From NCBI GenBank assembly GCA_040429635.1, contig CP158972.1, positions 1,064,001-1,128,000 on the forward strand: 64,000 nucleotides of DNA, written 5' to 3'. Below are positions 34,037 to 42,150 of the stretch, in pieces. The stretch's first letter is position 1. Each line of letters opens with the position of its first letter. Position numbers and translations under genes: made by a program. The notes below the pieces were generated by a model. The model saw only the letters and a program-made list of their open reading frames with translations, was not told the DNA's origin and ran no database searches. The DNA comes from Tamlana crocina. Lineage in GTDB: Bacteria > Bacteroidota > Bacteroidia > Flavobacteriales > Flavobacteriaceae.

Positions 34037-34933
34037 TTAGTTGGAAGTTAAATCTCTAAAAAGCGACTCTAGGCTTGCGTTTTTTTGATTGAGCTGAAGA
34101 ATTTTTAATTGGTTGTCGTGTGCAAAATCAAAAACATGCGAGCGCATATCTTCTGCGGTTTTAAAAGTGATTTCGTAAACAAACCCATAGGTGTTCGCTA
34201 CTTGTTTTACTTTAGGTAGATTTAGCAAAAAGGCATCCTCAACCCGATAATCGAACTCTACAATTACCACTTGCTCTTTTTCGTCGCGTAAATCTTTCAG
34301 TTTTTTGTCGGCCACAATTTCACCTTTGTTTATAATGATAACGCGGTCGCACATGGCCTCGACTTCCTGCATAATATGGGTAGAAAGGAAAACGGTTTTT
34401 GTTTTTCCGATGGATTTTATCAAATTCCTAATATCGATAAGTTGGTTTGGGTCAAGTCCTGTGGTGGGTTCATCTAAAATCAATACATCAGGATCGTGCA
34501 ACAATGCATTTGCCAAACCTACCCGCTGGCGATAGCCTTTTGAAAGCTGACCAATTTTTTTATGGGCCTCGGGAGTAAGTCCGGTGAGTTCAATAACCTC
34601 TTCTATGCGGTTTTTGCCCACGCCGTAAATATTCGCGTTAAACGTTAAGTACTCTTTTATAAATAAATCTAAATAAAGCGGATTGTGCTCCGGTAAGTAG
34701 CCCACACTTTGCTGAACTTGTTTGGTATTTTGGCTTACATCGTGGCCATTTACCTTGGTTTTTCCCGTATCAGCATTTAGGTAAGTGGTCAAAATTTTCA
34801 TCATAGTCGATTTTCCAGCGCCGTTAGGCCCTAAAAAACCCACTATTTCTGGTTTTTCAATCGTAAAGGATACATTGTTCAACGCTTTTTGTTTTCCGTA
34901 CAGTTTTGAAACGCCAACGACTTCAATAGACAT
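34037..34933 (-). CDS. gldA: Gliding-motility ABC transporter ATP-binding protein GldA
   Basis: The ATPase subunit of the GldA-GldF-GldG transporter needed for gliding in Flavobacterium johnsoniae. The 298-residue protein has Walker A GPNGAGKST, the ABC signature LSKGYRQRVGLA, Walker B VLILDEPTTGLDP and the H-loop LSTHIMQEV. The N-terminal VSKLYGKQKALNNVSFTI matches GldA closely in appearance. GldF and GldG are not adjacent, which is usual in this family. A TATTTTTG box on the minus strand (34951-34958) may be its -7 promoter element. Confidence 0.88.
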   Translation of the reverse strand: MSIEVVGVSKLYGKQKALNNVSFTIEKPEIVGFLGPNGAGKSTMMKILTTYLNADTGKTKVNGHDVSQNTKQVQQSVGYLPEHNPLYLDLFIKEYLTFNANIYGVGKNRIEEVIELTGLTPEAHKKIGQLSKGYRQRVGLANALLHDPDVLILDEPTTGLDPNQLIDIRNLIKSIGKTKTVFLSTHIMQEVEAMCDRVIIINKGEIVADKKLKDLRDEKEQVVIVEFDYRVEDAFLLNLPKVKQVANTYGFVYEITFKTAEDMRSHVFDFAHDNQLKILQLNQKNASLESLFRDLTSN

Positions 34934-35078
34934 ATTTAAAATTGTTTCTTCAAAAATAATGATTATCTAACGTAAAGTAGCGTTTACCTAAAAATCTTTA
35001 AAACTTTTAAAAAATGTACAAAAAAGATTTTATTGTGTTTTTATTTCTTAAAATAATATTTACTTTAGCGGCGTAATT

Positions 35079-35156
35079 ATGACAACAACAGTTTATTATA
35101 CATATTTTAACAACTATTTCTTTTTTAGCGGAAGAAACGAGGCGTTGTATGTATAA
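35079..35156 (+). CDS. Tyr/Phe-rich leader peptide of the aromatic amino acid operon
   Basis: A 25-codon frame from ATG 35079 to TAA 35154-35156. The residues 5-16 are VYYTYFNNYFFF: eight Tyr or Phe codons in eleven residues, plus a further Tyr at position 24. The peptide resembles the control peptides of ribosome-mediated attenuators for phenylalanine and tyrosine operons. It is followed by a terminator hairpin 25 bases beyond its stop and by pheA 108 bases downstream. It has no other recognisable protein function. Confidence 0.8.
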   Translation: MTTTVYYTYFNNYFFFSGRNEALYV

Positions 35157-35187
35157 TTTATAAGCATAAATTTGAATATGAGTCTCG
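35138..35187 (+). promoter_or_regulatory. Anti-terminator pairing of the Phe/Tyr attenuator
   Basis: CGAGGC at 35138-35143, inside the last codons of the leader peptide, can pair over six bases (one G-T) with GTCTCG at 35182-35187, which is the 5' arm of the terminator. A ribosome paused on the Tyr/Phe codons leaves it free; one reaching the stop codon covers it. Confidence 0.6.
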
Positions 35188-35209
35188 ATGAAAATCGGGA
35201 CTTTTTTTT
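35181..35209 (+). terminator. Attenuator terminator before pheA
   Basis: AGTCTCGAT at 35181-35189 pairs with ATCGGGACT at 35194-35202 (nine pairs, one G-T) across a GAAA tetraloop, followed directly by a run of eight T. A textbook intrinsic terminator located between the leader peptide and pheA rather than after a gene. The remainder of the 34934-35264 gap is A+T-rich with no other feature. Confidence 0.88.
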
Positions 35210-35264
35210 GTCAACAAGTGGTTGAAATTTTTAAACTGAATATTAAAATAAATAAAAGAAAACT

Positions 35265-36092
35265 GTGATAAAAAAGGTGGCCATACAGGGTATTAAAGGG
35301 TCTTTTCATCATATTGTGTCGCAGCAATTTTTTGAAAATCCGGTAGACTGTATCGATTGTTTAACCTTCGATAGGGTAGTGGATTCTTTAATAACGGCTG
35401 AAAGCGATGCGGCGGTAATGGCGCTTGAAAATTCTATTGCAGGCTCGATAATACCAAACTATGCCCTTATCGATAAGTTTAAGTTGCATATTGTTGGTGA
35501 GCATTATTTGGATATTCAGCATAATTTAATGGCGTGGCCGGGGCAAAGGATAGACGATATTAAAGAAGTGTATTCGCACCCTATGGCGTTGTTGCAGTGT
35601 AAGGAGTTTTTTAAACAGTATCCGCACATTAAATTGGTTGAGGATAAGGATACCGCTGAAGTGGCCGAACGCATCCGAAAGCAGGAATTAAAAGGCATCG
35701 GTGCCATTGCCAGCGTCACCGCAGCAGAGATTTTCGAGTTGGATATTTTGGCTCACAGCATTCAAACCATAAAGCACAACGAAACCCGTTTTGTAATTGT
35801 AAAACGTGTAAATTCTGAAGTGCCCGAAAACGAAATCAATAAAGCGTCGGTTAAGTTCGAGGCCAACCACAAACGAGGTAGTTTAGCGGCTATTTTAAAC
35901 GTAATGAGCGATTGCCGATTGAATTTAACCAAAATCCAATCGTTACCCATTGTTGAAACCCCTTGGAAATACGCCTTTTTTGTTGATGTAACATTCGAAA
36001 CGTACAACGATTTCAAAAAAGCAAAATCGTTGATAGATATAATGGCCGAAGGCTTTAAAGTTTTAGGTGAATATAAAAACGCCAAGTTATGA
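35265..36092 (+). CDS. pheA: Prephenate dehydratase
   Basis: Converts prephenate to phenylpyruvate for phenylalanine. The 275-residue, single-function protein has the N-terminal AIQGIKGSFHH, the ALENSIAGSI motif and a C-terminal ACT domain (about residues 195-270) with the SLPIVETPWKYAFFVD segment corresponding to the Phe-binding ESRP region. It is thus likely feedback-inhibited as well as attenuated. The start is GTG at 35265. It overlaps the next gene by four bases, indicating coupling. Confidence 0.94.
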   Translation: MIKKVAIQGIKGSFHHIVSQQFFENPVDCIDCLTFDRVVDSLITAESDAAVMALENSIAGSIIPNYALIDKFKLHIVGEHYLDIQHNLMAWPGQRIDDIKEVYSHPMALLQCKEFFKQYPHIKLVEDKDTAEVAERIRKQELKGIGAIASVTAAEIFELDILAHSIQTIKHNETRFVIVKRVNSEVPENEINKASVKFEANHKRGSLAAILNVMSDCRLNLTKIQSLPIVETPWKYAFFVDVTFETYNDFKKAKSLIDIMAEGFKVLGEYKNAKL

Positions 36093-37234
36093 TAGAGGTA
36101 GCTAACAGGTTACAGACCGTTGAGGAATACTACTTTTCTAAAAAGTTGAGGGAAGTAAATTTGCTGATTGCAAACGGTAAGCCCGTAATCAATTTAGGTA
36201 TTGGTAGCCCCGATTTACAACCACCACAAAAGGTGATTGATGCGATAATGGACAGTTTTAAAAACCCTTCCGCACACAAATACCAAAGCTACCAAGGTTT
36301 ACCGGAGTTGAGGGATGCCATGGCCAAATTCTACAAACTGAACTTTTCGGTGAATTTAAGTCAGGCTACCGAAATACTGCCTTTAATGGGCAGCAAGGAA
36401 GGCATCATGCACATTTCCATGGCTTATTTAAATGAAGGCGATGAGGTGTTGATTCCTAATCCGGGATACCCCACTTACCAATCGGTAACGAAATTGGTGG
36501 GAGCCAAAGGTGTTTTGTATGAATTGGACGAAGCCAATAATTGGCTGCCCGATTTCGAAGCTTTGGAAAAACAAGATTTAAGCAAAGTGAAGTTGATGTG
36601 GGTAAATTACCCGCACATGCCAACGGGCGCCAACCCCACCGAAACCTTGTTTGAAGATTTAGTGGCTTTTGCGAAGCGTAACAATATTTTAATTGTAAAC
36701 GATAACCCGTATAGTTTCATTTTGAACAATTCGCCAAAAAGCATTTTAAGTGTTGAAGGCGCCAAAGAGGTTTGTTTAGAGCTTAATTCGTTGAGCAAAA
36801 CCTTCAATATGGCTGGGTGGCGTGTAGGTATGGTGGTTGGCGATAGCACCCATATCAGCAATATTTTAAAAGTAAAAAGTAATATGGACTCGGGTATGTT
36901 TTACGGCATACAAAAAGGAGCGATTGAGGCTTTAAAATGTTCAAACATGTGGTTTGCCACGTTGAACAATGTGTACCAAGAGCGTCGTCAATTGGTTTGG
37001 AAACTGGCCGATGCACTTAATTGCACCTACGACAAAAATGCCTCTGGGTTATTTGTTTGGGCCAAGTTGCCAGCATACTTAAAGTCTGAAGAATTTATAG
37101 ATTTGGTGTTAAAGGATAACCACATTTTTATTACACCGGGAACTATTTTCGGAACAAAAGGCGAGGGCTATATTAGGTTTTCGTTATGTGCCCCAACCGA
37201 AGTTTTGGAAGAAGCTATTGAAAGAGTAAGTTAA
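36089..37234 (+). CDS. Class I/II aminotransferase, likely aromatic
   Basis: A 381-residue PLP aminotransferase with the lysine at residue 237 in LNSLSKTFNMAGWRVG, the NPGYPTY segment and the C-terminal Arg in GYIRFSLC. The family includes aspartate, aromatic and LL-diaminopimelate aminotransferases. Its place between pheA and tyrA makes transamination of phenylpyruvate and hydroxyphenylpyruvate the likely role. The substrate cannot be fixed from sequence. Confidence 0.88.
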   Translation: MIEVANRLQTVEEYYFSKKLREVNLLIANGKPVINLGIGSPDLQPPQKVIDAIMDSFKNPSAHKYQSYQGLPELRDAMAKFYKLNFSVNLSQATEILPLMGSKEGIMHISMAYLNEGDEVLIPNPGYPTYQSVTKLVGAKGVLYELDEANNWLPDFEALEKQDLSKVKLMWVNYPHMPTGANPTETLFEDLVAFAKRNNILIVNDNPYSFILNNSPKSILSVEGAKEVCLELNSLSKTFNMAGWRVGMVVGDSTHISNILKVKSNMDSGMFYGIQKGAIEALKCSNMWFATLNNVYQERRQLVWKLADALNCTYDKNASGLFVWAKLPAYLKSEEFIDLVLKDNHIFITPGTIFGTKGEGYIRFSLCAPTEVLEEAIERVS

Positions 37235-37236
37235 GA

Positions 37237-38088
37237 ATGAAAAATATATACGCAATAGGAGTTGGATTAATAGGCGGAAGCTTGGCTATCGACATCAAAA
37301 AGAATGACCCCAGTGTGGTGATTCACGGTGTGAGCAGAAAAGAGTCGACGCTCGATGAAGCTTTGCGACTAAAGCTAATCGATAAAAAAGCAACTTTAGA
37401 TGATATCGAGCATGCCGATTTGGTCATCATCTCCATTCCTGTTGACGCCACTGTAAAATTGTTGCCAACAATTTTGGATAAAATCCCAGATACTGCGTTG
37501 GTGGTCGATGCGGGGTCAACAAAAGTTGATATTTGCAGGGCGGTGGAGAATCATCCAAAACGTAGAAACTTTTTGGCGATGCATCCCATAGCAGGAACGG
37601 AGCATTCGGGACCAAGTGCAGCCATGGAAGGCCTTTTTGTTGGAAAGACCAATATAGTTTGCGAGGTAGAAAAAACCACTTTCAAACTACAGGAAAAGGC
37701 ATTGAAGTTGTTCACCGATATCGGAATGCGCATCCGTTACATGAACCCAGAAGCACACGATAAACATATCGCTTACGTGTCGCACCTATCGCATATCAGT
37801 TCGTTTATGTTGGGCAAAACGGTGATTGAAAAGGAAAAAAACGAACGCGATATTTTCGATATGGCGGGAAGTGGATTTGCATCAACGGTGCGTTTGGCAA
37901 AAAGTTCGCCCGAAATGTGGACGCCGATTTTCCGACAGAATAAAACGAACGTTATTGAAACGTTAGACGAGTACATCTCCAACCTGTCGCATTTTAAGGA
38001 GATGATGGAACAAGATGATTTTGAAGGCGTTTTTAACGAAATGAAAAACACAAATCATATAAAAGATATTTTAAACGGAATACATTAA
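37237..38088 (+). CDS. tyrA: Prephenate dehydrogenase
   Basis: Oxidises prephenate to 4-hydroxyphenylpyruvate for tyrosine. The 283-residue protein has the nucleotide-binding GVGLIGGSLAID at residue 8, the AGSTKVDI segment, HPIAGTEHSGP and a C-terminal helical dimerisation domain (MAGSGFASTVRLA). No ACT domain is attached. It begins three bases after the aminotransferase stop. Confidence 0.94.
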   Translation: MKNIYAIGVGLIGGSLAIDIKKNDPSVVIHGVSRKESTLDEALRLKLIDKKATLDDIEHADLVIISIPVDATVKLLPTILDKIPDTALVVDAGSTKVDICRAVENHPKRRNFLAMHPIAGTEHSGPSAAMEGLFVGKTNIVCEVEKTTFKLQEKALKLFTDIGMRIRYMNPEAHDKHIAYVSHLSHISSFMLGKTVIEKEKNERDIFDMAGSGFASTVRLAKSSPEMWTPIFRQNKTNVIETLDEYISNLSHFKEMMEQDDFEGVFNEMKNTNHIKDILNGIH

Positions 38089-38114
38089 CAGCAAATACCA
38101 ATATTTAAAATCCT

Positions 38115-38148
38115 AAATTCCAACTGTAGATTTTGGGATTTGGAATTT
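38115..38148 (+). repeat. AAATTCCAA hairpin between tyrA and aroG
   Basis: AAATTCCAA at 38115-38123 pairs with TTGGAATTT at 38140-38148; a second pair of words (AAATCC and GGGATTT) overlaps it and allows an alternative fold. It is a low-complexity intergenic structure without a T-run. Confidence 0.45.
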
Positions 38149-38172
38149 AAAAATTGAATTTTTATTAGAATT

Positions 38173-39255
38173 ATGGAAAACACAAAAGAAATGAGAGCAT
38201 GGTTAGATGATTTAAAACTAGATCATCCATTAGTAGTAGCAGGACCATGTAGCGCCGAAACCGAAGAGCAGGTTTTAAAAATAGCCCACGAGCTAAAAGA
38301 TACCGATGTAAACTATTTTAGAGCTGGTATCTGGAAACCAAGAACCCGCCCAGGAAACTTTGAAGGCGTTGGAGCATTAGGATTGAAGTGGTTGCAAAAA
38401 GTAAAGGCCGAAACTGGTATGAAAGTATGTACCGAGGTGGCTAATGCAGCACATGTAAAATTGGCTTTAGAGCACGATATCGATATGCTTTGGATTGGAG
38501 CGCGTTCAACCGTGAGCCCTTTCATTATGCAAGAAATCGCCGATGCGCTTGAAGGTACCGATAAGCCTGTATTAATCAAGAACCCAGTAAACCCAGATCT
38601 GTCTTTGTGGTTGGGAGGTATTGAAAGAATCTACTCTTCGGGAGTTAAAAATATTGGAGCGATCCACAGAGGATTCTCTACTTACGAAAAAACCAAATAC
38701 AGAAACAACCCAGAATGGCAATTGGCTATCGAGTTTCAAAATAAATTCCCAGACATTCCTTTAATTAACGATCCGTCGCACATTACAGGAAAACGCGATA
38801 TGATATTTGATGTGTCGCAAACGGCATTGGATTTGAATTTCGATGGATTAATGATTGAAACCCACTACGATCCAGATAATGCTTGGAGTGATGCTTCACA
38901 GCAGGTAACACCACAAGCATTGGTTCAAATCATGAAAGATTTGAAAATTAGAAAAGAGACTGATTCTGAAGCAGACTACAATAAAGCTTTAGGGCTTTTA
39001 AGAGCGCAGATTGATGTGGTTGATAACCAAATTATTGATTTGTTAGGTAAACGAATGAAAGCAGCCGATGGCATTGGAACTCTTAAAAAAGAGAAAAACG
39101 TAGCGGTTTTACAGTCTAAGCGTTGGAACGAAATTTTAGGTAAAATGGTATTGGAAGGTGAGCAGCACGGTTTAAGTGAAGAGTTCATTTTAAAAATGTT
39201 CAAAGCCATTCACCAAGAATCTATCAATCACCAAGAGAAGATTATTAACGGATAA
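38173..39255 (+). CDS. Bifunctional 3-deoxy-7-phosphoheptulonate synthase / chorismate mutase
   Basis: Catalyses the first step of the shikimate pathway and, through its C-terminal domain, the chorismate to prephenate step. Residues 1-265 are a type I-beta DAHP synthase (AGPCSAETEEQ, FRAGIWKPRTRPG, GLMIETHYDPDNAWSDA). Residues 275-360 are an AroQ-class chorismate mutase (LLRAQIDVVDNQIIDLLGKRM). It closes the pheA-tyrA operon, so the operon covers entry, the branch point and both terminal arms. The mutase domain commonly also mediates feedback control. Confidence 0.94.
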   Translation: MENTKEMRAWLDDLKLDHPLVVAGPCSAETEEQVLKIAHELKDTDVNYFRAGIWKPRTRPGNFEGVGALGLKWLQKVKAETGMKVCTEVANAAHVKLALEHDIDMLWIGARSTVSPFIMQEIADALEGTDKPVLIKNPVNPDLSLWLGGIERIYSSGVKNIGAIHRGFSTYEKTKYRNNPEWQLAIEFQNKFPDIPLINDPSHITGKRDMIFDVSQTALDLNFDGLMIETHYDPDNAWSDASQQVTPQALVQIMKDLKIRKETDSEADYNKALGLLRAQIDVVDNQIIDLLGKRMKAADGIGTLKKEKNVAVLQSKRWNEILGKMVLEGEQHGLSEEFILKMFKAIHQESINHQEKIING

Positions 39256-39270
39256 TAATTTTCTGTAAAA

Positions 39271-39304
39271 CTAAAAAAGCCTCGCAATCACGAGGCTTTT
39301 TTAG
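39271..39304. terminator. Bidirectional terminator after the aromatic operon
   Basis: CTAAAAAAGCCTCG at 39271-39284 and its exact complement at 39291-39304 with a 6-base loop: 14 bp with A-run and T-run ends. It serves the operon and the convergent gene at 39320. Confidence 0.92.
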
Positions 39305-39319
39305 TTTCCGAAAAAAGTG

Positions 39320-39769
39320 TTACTGTTTATTTCGTTTAAAAATATATCGGGTTATAAAAATACCTTGGTTATCACCTTTTCCAGCACTTTCAACTGCACT
39401 GGTAACAAAAGCTAGTTCCCATCCTTCGGCAATCATGGTGTTGATTTTTGAAGTAATTATAGCATCATTGGCAGCAATGTTTTGAAATCTAATCCCGCCA
39501 ATGTTAAAGAAGTTTAGTAGTTTGGTTTCATCAAAGTCCTTTACCCTAATTTCGCCCCTGTCAGATTTATTTCGTGAATTGTCATCTTCGGTTTGGGTTG
39601 TGGTAAATTCTTTGTAATTTTTCTCTTCGTTGGCGCTAATTATTCTTGAGCGCCCTAAGCCATTCGGTACTATAGATTCTACACTCGTTACAACTTTGTA
39701 CTCCACTTGTGCATGGGTTTCAATAAAAGAAAATAAAGAAACAGTTAATAAAATTAAAATTTTTTTCAT
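39320..39769 (-). CDS. Secreted hypothetical protein
   Basis: A 149-residue protein with a clear Sec signal peptide (MKKILILLTVSLFSFIETHAQ, cleavage near residue 21). The mature part is about 128 residues: a charged Ser/Asn/Asp-rich region, then a C-terminal segment (INTMIAEGWELAFVTSAVE...GIFITRYIFKR) that resembles small DUF4177-like domains, in which a Gly-Trp-Glu-Leu motif is usual. An ATG 45 bases upstream exists but would place non-signal residues before the signal peptide, so 39769 is chosen. The role is unknown; it shares the preceding terminator with the aromatic operon. Confidence 0.72.
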   Translation of the reverse strand: MKKILILLTVSLFSFIETHAQVEYKVVTSVESIVPNGLGRSRIISANEEKNYKEFTTTQTEDDNSRNKSDRGEIRVKDFDETKLLNFFNIGGIRFQNIAANDAIITSKINTMIAEGWELAFVTSAVESAGKGDNQGIFITRYIFKRNKQ

Positions 39770-39858
39770 GTTGTTGATTTTTGATTTGAAATTAAGCTTC
39801 AAATATATGTGCATTCGTACAAAAAAAATAATTATTTTGAATTACTTTTGAAAAAAAT

Positions 39859-40809
39859 ATGACGGGACGCGTTTATAAATCTACAGGAAGTTGGTACACG
39901 GTAAAAACCGAGTTGGGTAAAACGTACGAGTGCCGCATAAAAGGAAAATTCCGCATAAAAGGTATAAAAAGCACCAATCCCATTGCTGTTGGTGATGTAG
40001 TAGATTTTGAGTTGGAAGTGGACAACAACCAAGAATCTGGCATTATCCATCACATTCAAGACCGAAAAAATTATATCGTCCGCAAATCGGTGAACCTGTC
40101 CAAACAAACCCACGTTATTGCTGCTAATTTGGATATGGTTTTTTTGATGATAACCATAAACAATCCGCCCACCTTAACCAGTTTTATTGACCGATTTTTG
40201 GTCACGGCCGAAGCTTATTCAGTAAAAACCGTTTTGCTCTTCAATAAAATAGACGCCTACGATCAAGACACTCTAGATGAAGTGCGTTATTTGGCGCATG
40301 TTTACAGAAAAATTGGCTATGAGTGTATTGGGGTTTCGGCTAAAACAGGAAAAAATGTCGATAAGGTAAAAGCCTTGATGCAGGATAAAGTGAGCATGTT
40401 TTCAGGGCATTCGGGTGTGGGGAAATCGACCTTGGTCAATGCCATTGAACCCAATTTAAACTTAAAGACCAAAGAAATTTCGTCCCAACATATGCAAGGG
40501 CAACATACTACAACCTTTGCCGAAATGTTCGATTTAAGTTTCGGAGCCAAAATTATCGATACGCCAGGTATAAAAGGATTTGGCATTGTGGATATGGACA
40601 AAGAAGAAGTGGGCGATTATTTTCCAGAGTTTTTTGCACTAAAGCAAGATTGTAAATTCAACAATTGTTTGCACATCAACGAACCCAAGTGTGCTGTTAA
40701 AAATGCCTTGGAAGAAGGCGAAATAGAATACACTAGATACCGCAGTTATTTGCAGATTATTGAAGGCGAAGACGAACATTACAGAACTGATATTTGGGAT
40801 AAAGAATAA
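39859..40809 (+). CDS. rsgA: Ribosome small-subunit-dependent GTPase A
   Basis: A circularly permuted GTPase that tests and finishes 30S subunit maturation. The 316-residue protein has an N-terminal OB fold, then motifs in permuted order: NKID (G4), SAKTG (G5), P-loop GHSGVGKST at about residues 183-191, and DTPGIKGFG (G3). The C-terminal zinc knuckle is Cys-x4-Cys-x-His-x5-Cys (CKFNNCLHINEPKC). A TACTTTTG -7 box lies at 39843-39850. Its stop is directly followed by dtd. Confidence 0.95.
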   Translation: MTGRVYKSTGSWYTVKTELGKTYECRIKGKFRIKGIKSTNPIAVGDVVDFELEVDNNQESGIIHHIQDRKNYIVRKSVNLSKQTHVIAANLDMVFLMITINNPPTLTSFIDRFLVTAEAYSVKTVLLFNKIDAYDQDTLDEVRYLAHVYRKIGYECIGVSAKTGKNVDKVKALMQDKVSMFSGHSGVGKSTLVNAIEPNLNLKTKEISSQHMQGQHTTTFAEMFDLSFGAKIIDTPGIKGFGIVDMDKEEVGDYFPEFFALKQDCKFNNCLHINEPKCAVKNALEEGEIEYTRYRSYLQIIEGEDEHYRTDIWDKE

Positions 40810-41262
40810 ATGAAAGTAGTTATACAAAGAGTAACAAAAGCCAGCGTTACCATTGAAGGGCAAAAAGTAGCTTCAATCAACAAAGGGTTATTGATCTTAT
40901 TGGGAATAGTAAACGAAGATACAACCGAAGACATCAAATGGCTATCGAACAAAATAGCGAATCTCCGTATTTTTAATGACGAAAACGGGGTGATGAACCA
41001 ATCTATTAAAGAAACCAACGGAGATGCCATTGCGGTGAGTCAGTTTACACTGTATGCGGCCACCAAAAAAGGCAATCGTCCTAGTTATATAAAAGCGGCC
41101 AATCCCGATGTGGCCATTCCGCTGTACGAGGCCTTTGTAAAACAACTTGAATCCGATTTGGGCAAAACCGTGCAAACGGGAGAATTTGGTGCAGATATGA
41201 AAGTGGAACTTTTAAACGACGGTCCTGTAACCATCATTATCGATTCTAAAAATAAAGAATAA
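40810..41262 (+). CDS. dtd: D-aminoacyl-tRNA deacylase
   Basis: Removes D-amino acids wrongly attached to tRNA. The 150-residue protein has the hallmark active-site loops: SQFTLYA (SQFTL) in the middle and NDGPVTI (the GP motif) near the C-terminus, with the N-terminal MKVVIQRVTKASVTI. The start immediately follows the rsgA stop and its stop overlaps the next start by one base. Confidence 0.96.
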   Translation: MKVVIQRVTKASVTIEGQKVASINKGLLILLGIVNEDTTEDIKWLSNKIANLRIFNDENGVMNQSIKETNGDAIAVSQFTLYAATKKGNRPSYIKAANPDVAIPLYEAFVKQLESDLGKTVQTGEFGADMKVELLNDGPVTIIIDSKNKE

Positions 41263-41794
41263 TGGCTTCTGTTTTTGGGCACGGTGCGGTTGGTTTTACT
41301 TTGGCCAAAATATTGGACAATAAAAATTCCAAATGGTTGCTACTGGCCGCAATATTTTCAACCATTCTTCCAGATTTTGATGTTATCGGTTTTCAATTGG
41401 GCATCCATTACGAGCACCTTTTAGGGCATCGCGGGTTTACCCATTCCATTGTTTTTGCCTTGATTTGGGCTCTCATTCTCATGTTTTCCTTTGGAAAAAA
41501 TAATAGGGCATTGTGGTTTACCATTATTTTTCTATCTACATTATCGCACGGTTTATTGAGTGCGATGACTTCAGGGGAAAGGGTGTTGGGGGCTTAATTC
41601 CTTTTGATAATGGTCGCTATTTTTTTCCCGTTTCGAGAGATTCAAGTGCCGCCCCTTGGCGTGGAACGGTTTTTTCTTCTCGAGGAGTAAAAGTGCTTTT
41701 TAGCGAATTAAAGTATATTTTTGTTCCTTGTATAATCATTCTAGTAACTTCTTTAATTATAAAAATACAATGGAGATTAAAAACGCACAAATAG
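41262..41794 (+). pseudogene. Frameshifted membrane-bound metal-dependent hydrolase (YdjM/DUF457 family)
   Basis: The first frame (41262-41597) encodes the conserved start of a YdjM-type membrane hydrolase: FGHGAVGFTLA, LPDFDVIG, GHRGFTHS and LSTLSHGLL with metal-binding His and Asp. It ends early at 41595. The conserved continuation (GLIPFDNGRYFFP... SSRGVKVLFSELKYIFVPC) is in another frame, reached by adding one base near the GGGG run at 41574-41577. Within it, FREIQVPPLGVERFF (frame of the start, 41631-41675) is the expected family sequence, implying two further opposite one-base differences near the T7CCC run (about 41621-41630) and the T6 run (about 41671-41676). All lie in homopolymers. 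Confidence 0.75.
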
Positions 41795-42096
41795 TAGTTG
41801 ACGATTGGATTAAAAACCATGGCGTTCGTTACTTCAACGAACTCACCAACATGGCTCAGCTTACCGAAGAAGTGGGCGAAGTGGCGCGAATTATCGCGCG
41901 GCGTTACGGCGAGCAAAGTGAAAAGGAAAGCGACAAAGACAAAGATTTAGGTGAAGAACTGGCCGATGTACTTTTCGTGGTGCTGTGCCTGGCCAACCAA
42001 ACGGGAGTAGATCTTCAGGCTGCTTTCGATAAGCGAATGGACAAAAAAGCTAAACGCGACCACGATAGGCACCATAATAACCAGAAATTGAAATAA
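41770..42096 (+). CDS. MazG-like nucleotide pyrophosphohydrolase
   Basis: A 108-residue helical protein of the MazG/NTP-PPase group, which hydrolyses non-canonical nucleoside triphosphates. The metal-binding EEVGEVAR and the downstream DLGEELADVLFVVLCLAN correspond to the conserved Glu/Asp helices. ATG 41770 gives the standard N-terminus (MEIKNAQIVVDDWI) and overlaps the end of the broken hydrolase gene by 25 bases. Confidence 0.88.
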   Translation: MEIKNAQIVVDDWIKNHGVRYFNELTNMAQLTEEVGEVARIIARRYGEQSEKESDKDKDLGEELADVLFVVLCLANQTGVDLQAAFDKRMDKKAKRDHDRHHNNQKLK

Positions 42097-42112
42097 TTTA
42101 TAATTATATTTG

Positions 42113-42139
42113 ACGCTTCTAATTTTAGAAGCGTTTTTT
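42113..42139 (+). terminator. Terminator between mazG and aroA
   Basis: ACGCTTCTAA at 42113-42122 pairs with TTAGAAGCGT at 42125-42134 and is followed by T residues to 42139. It ends the rsgA-dtd-mazG transcript 12 bases before the aroA start. Confidence 0.85.
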
Positions 42140-42150
42140 AATATTATAAA

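Noticed and set aside
38313-38579. Long antisense frames opposite core genes throughout the window
   Set aside because: They mirror strongly coding regions, lack protein motifs and are explained by codon bias on the opposite strand.
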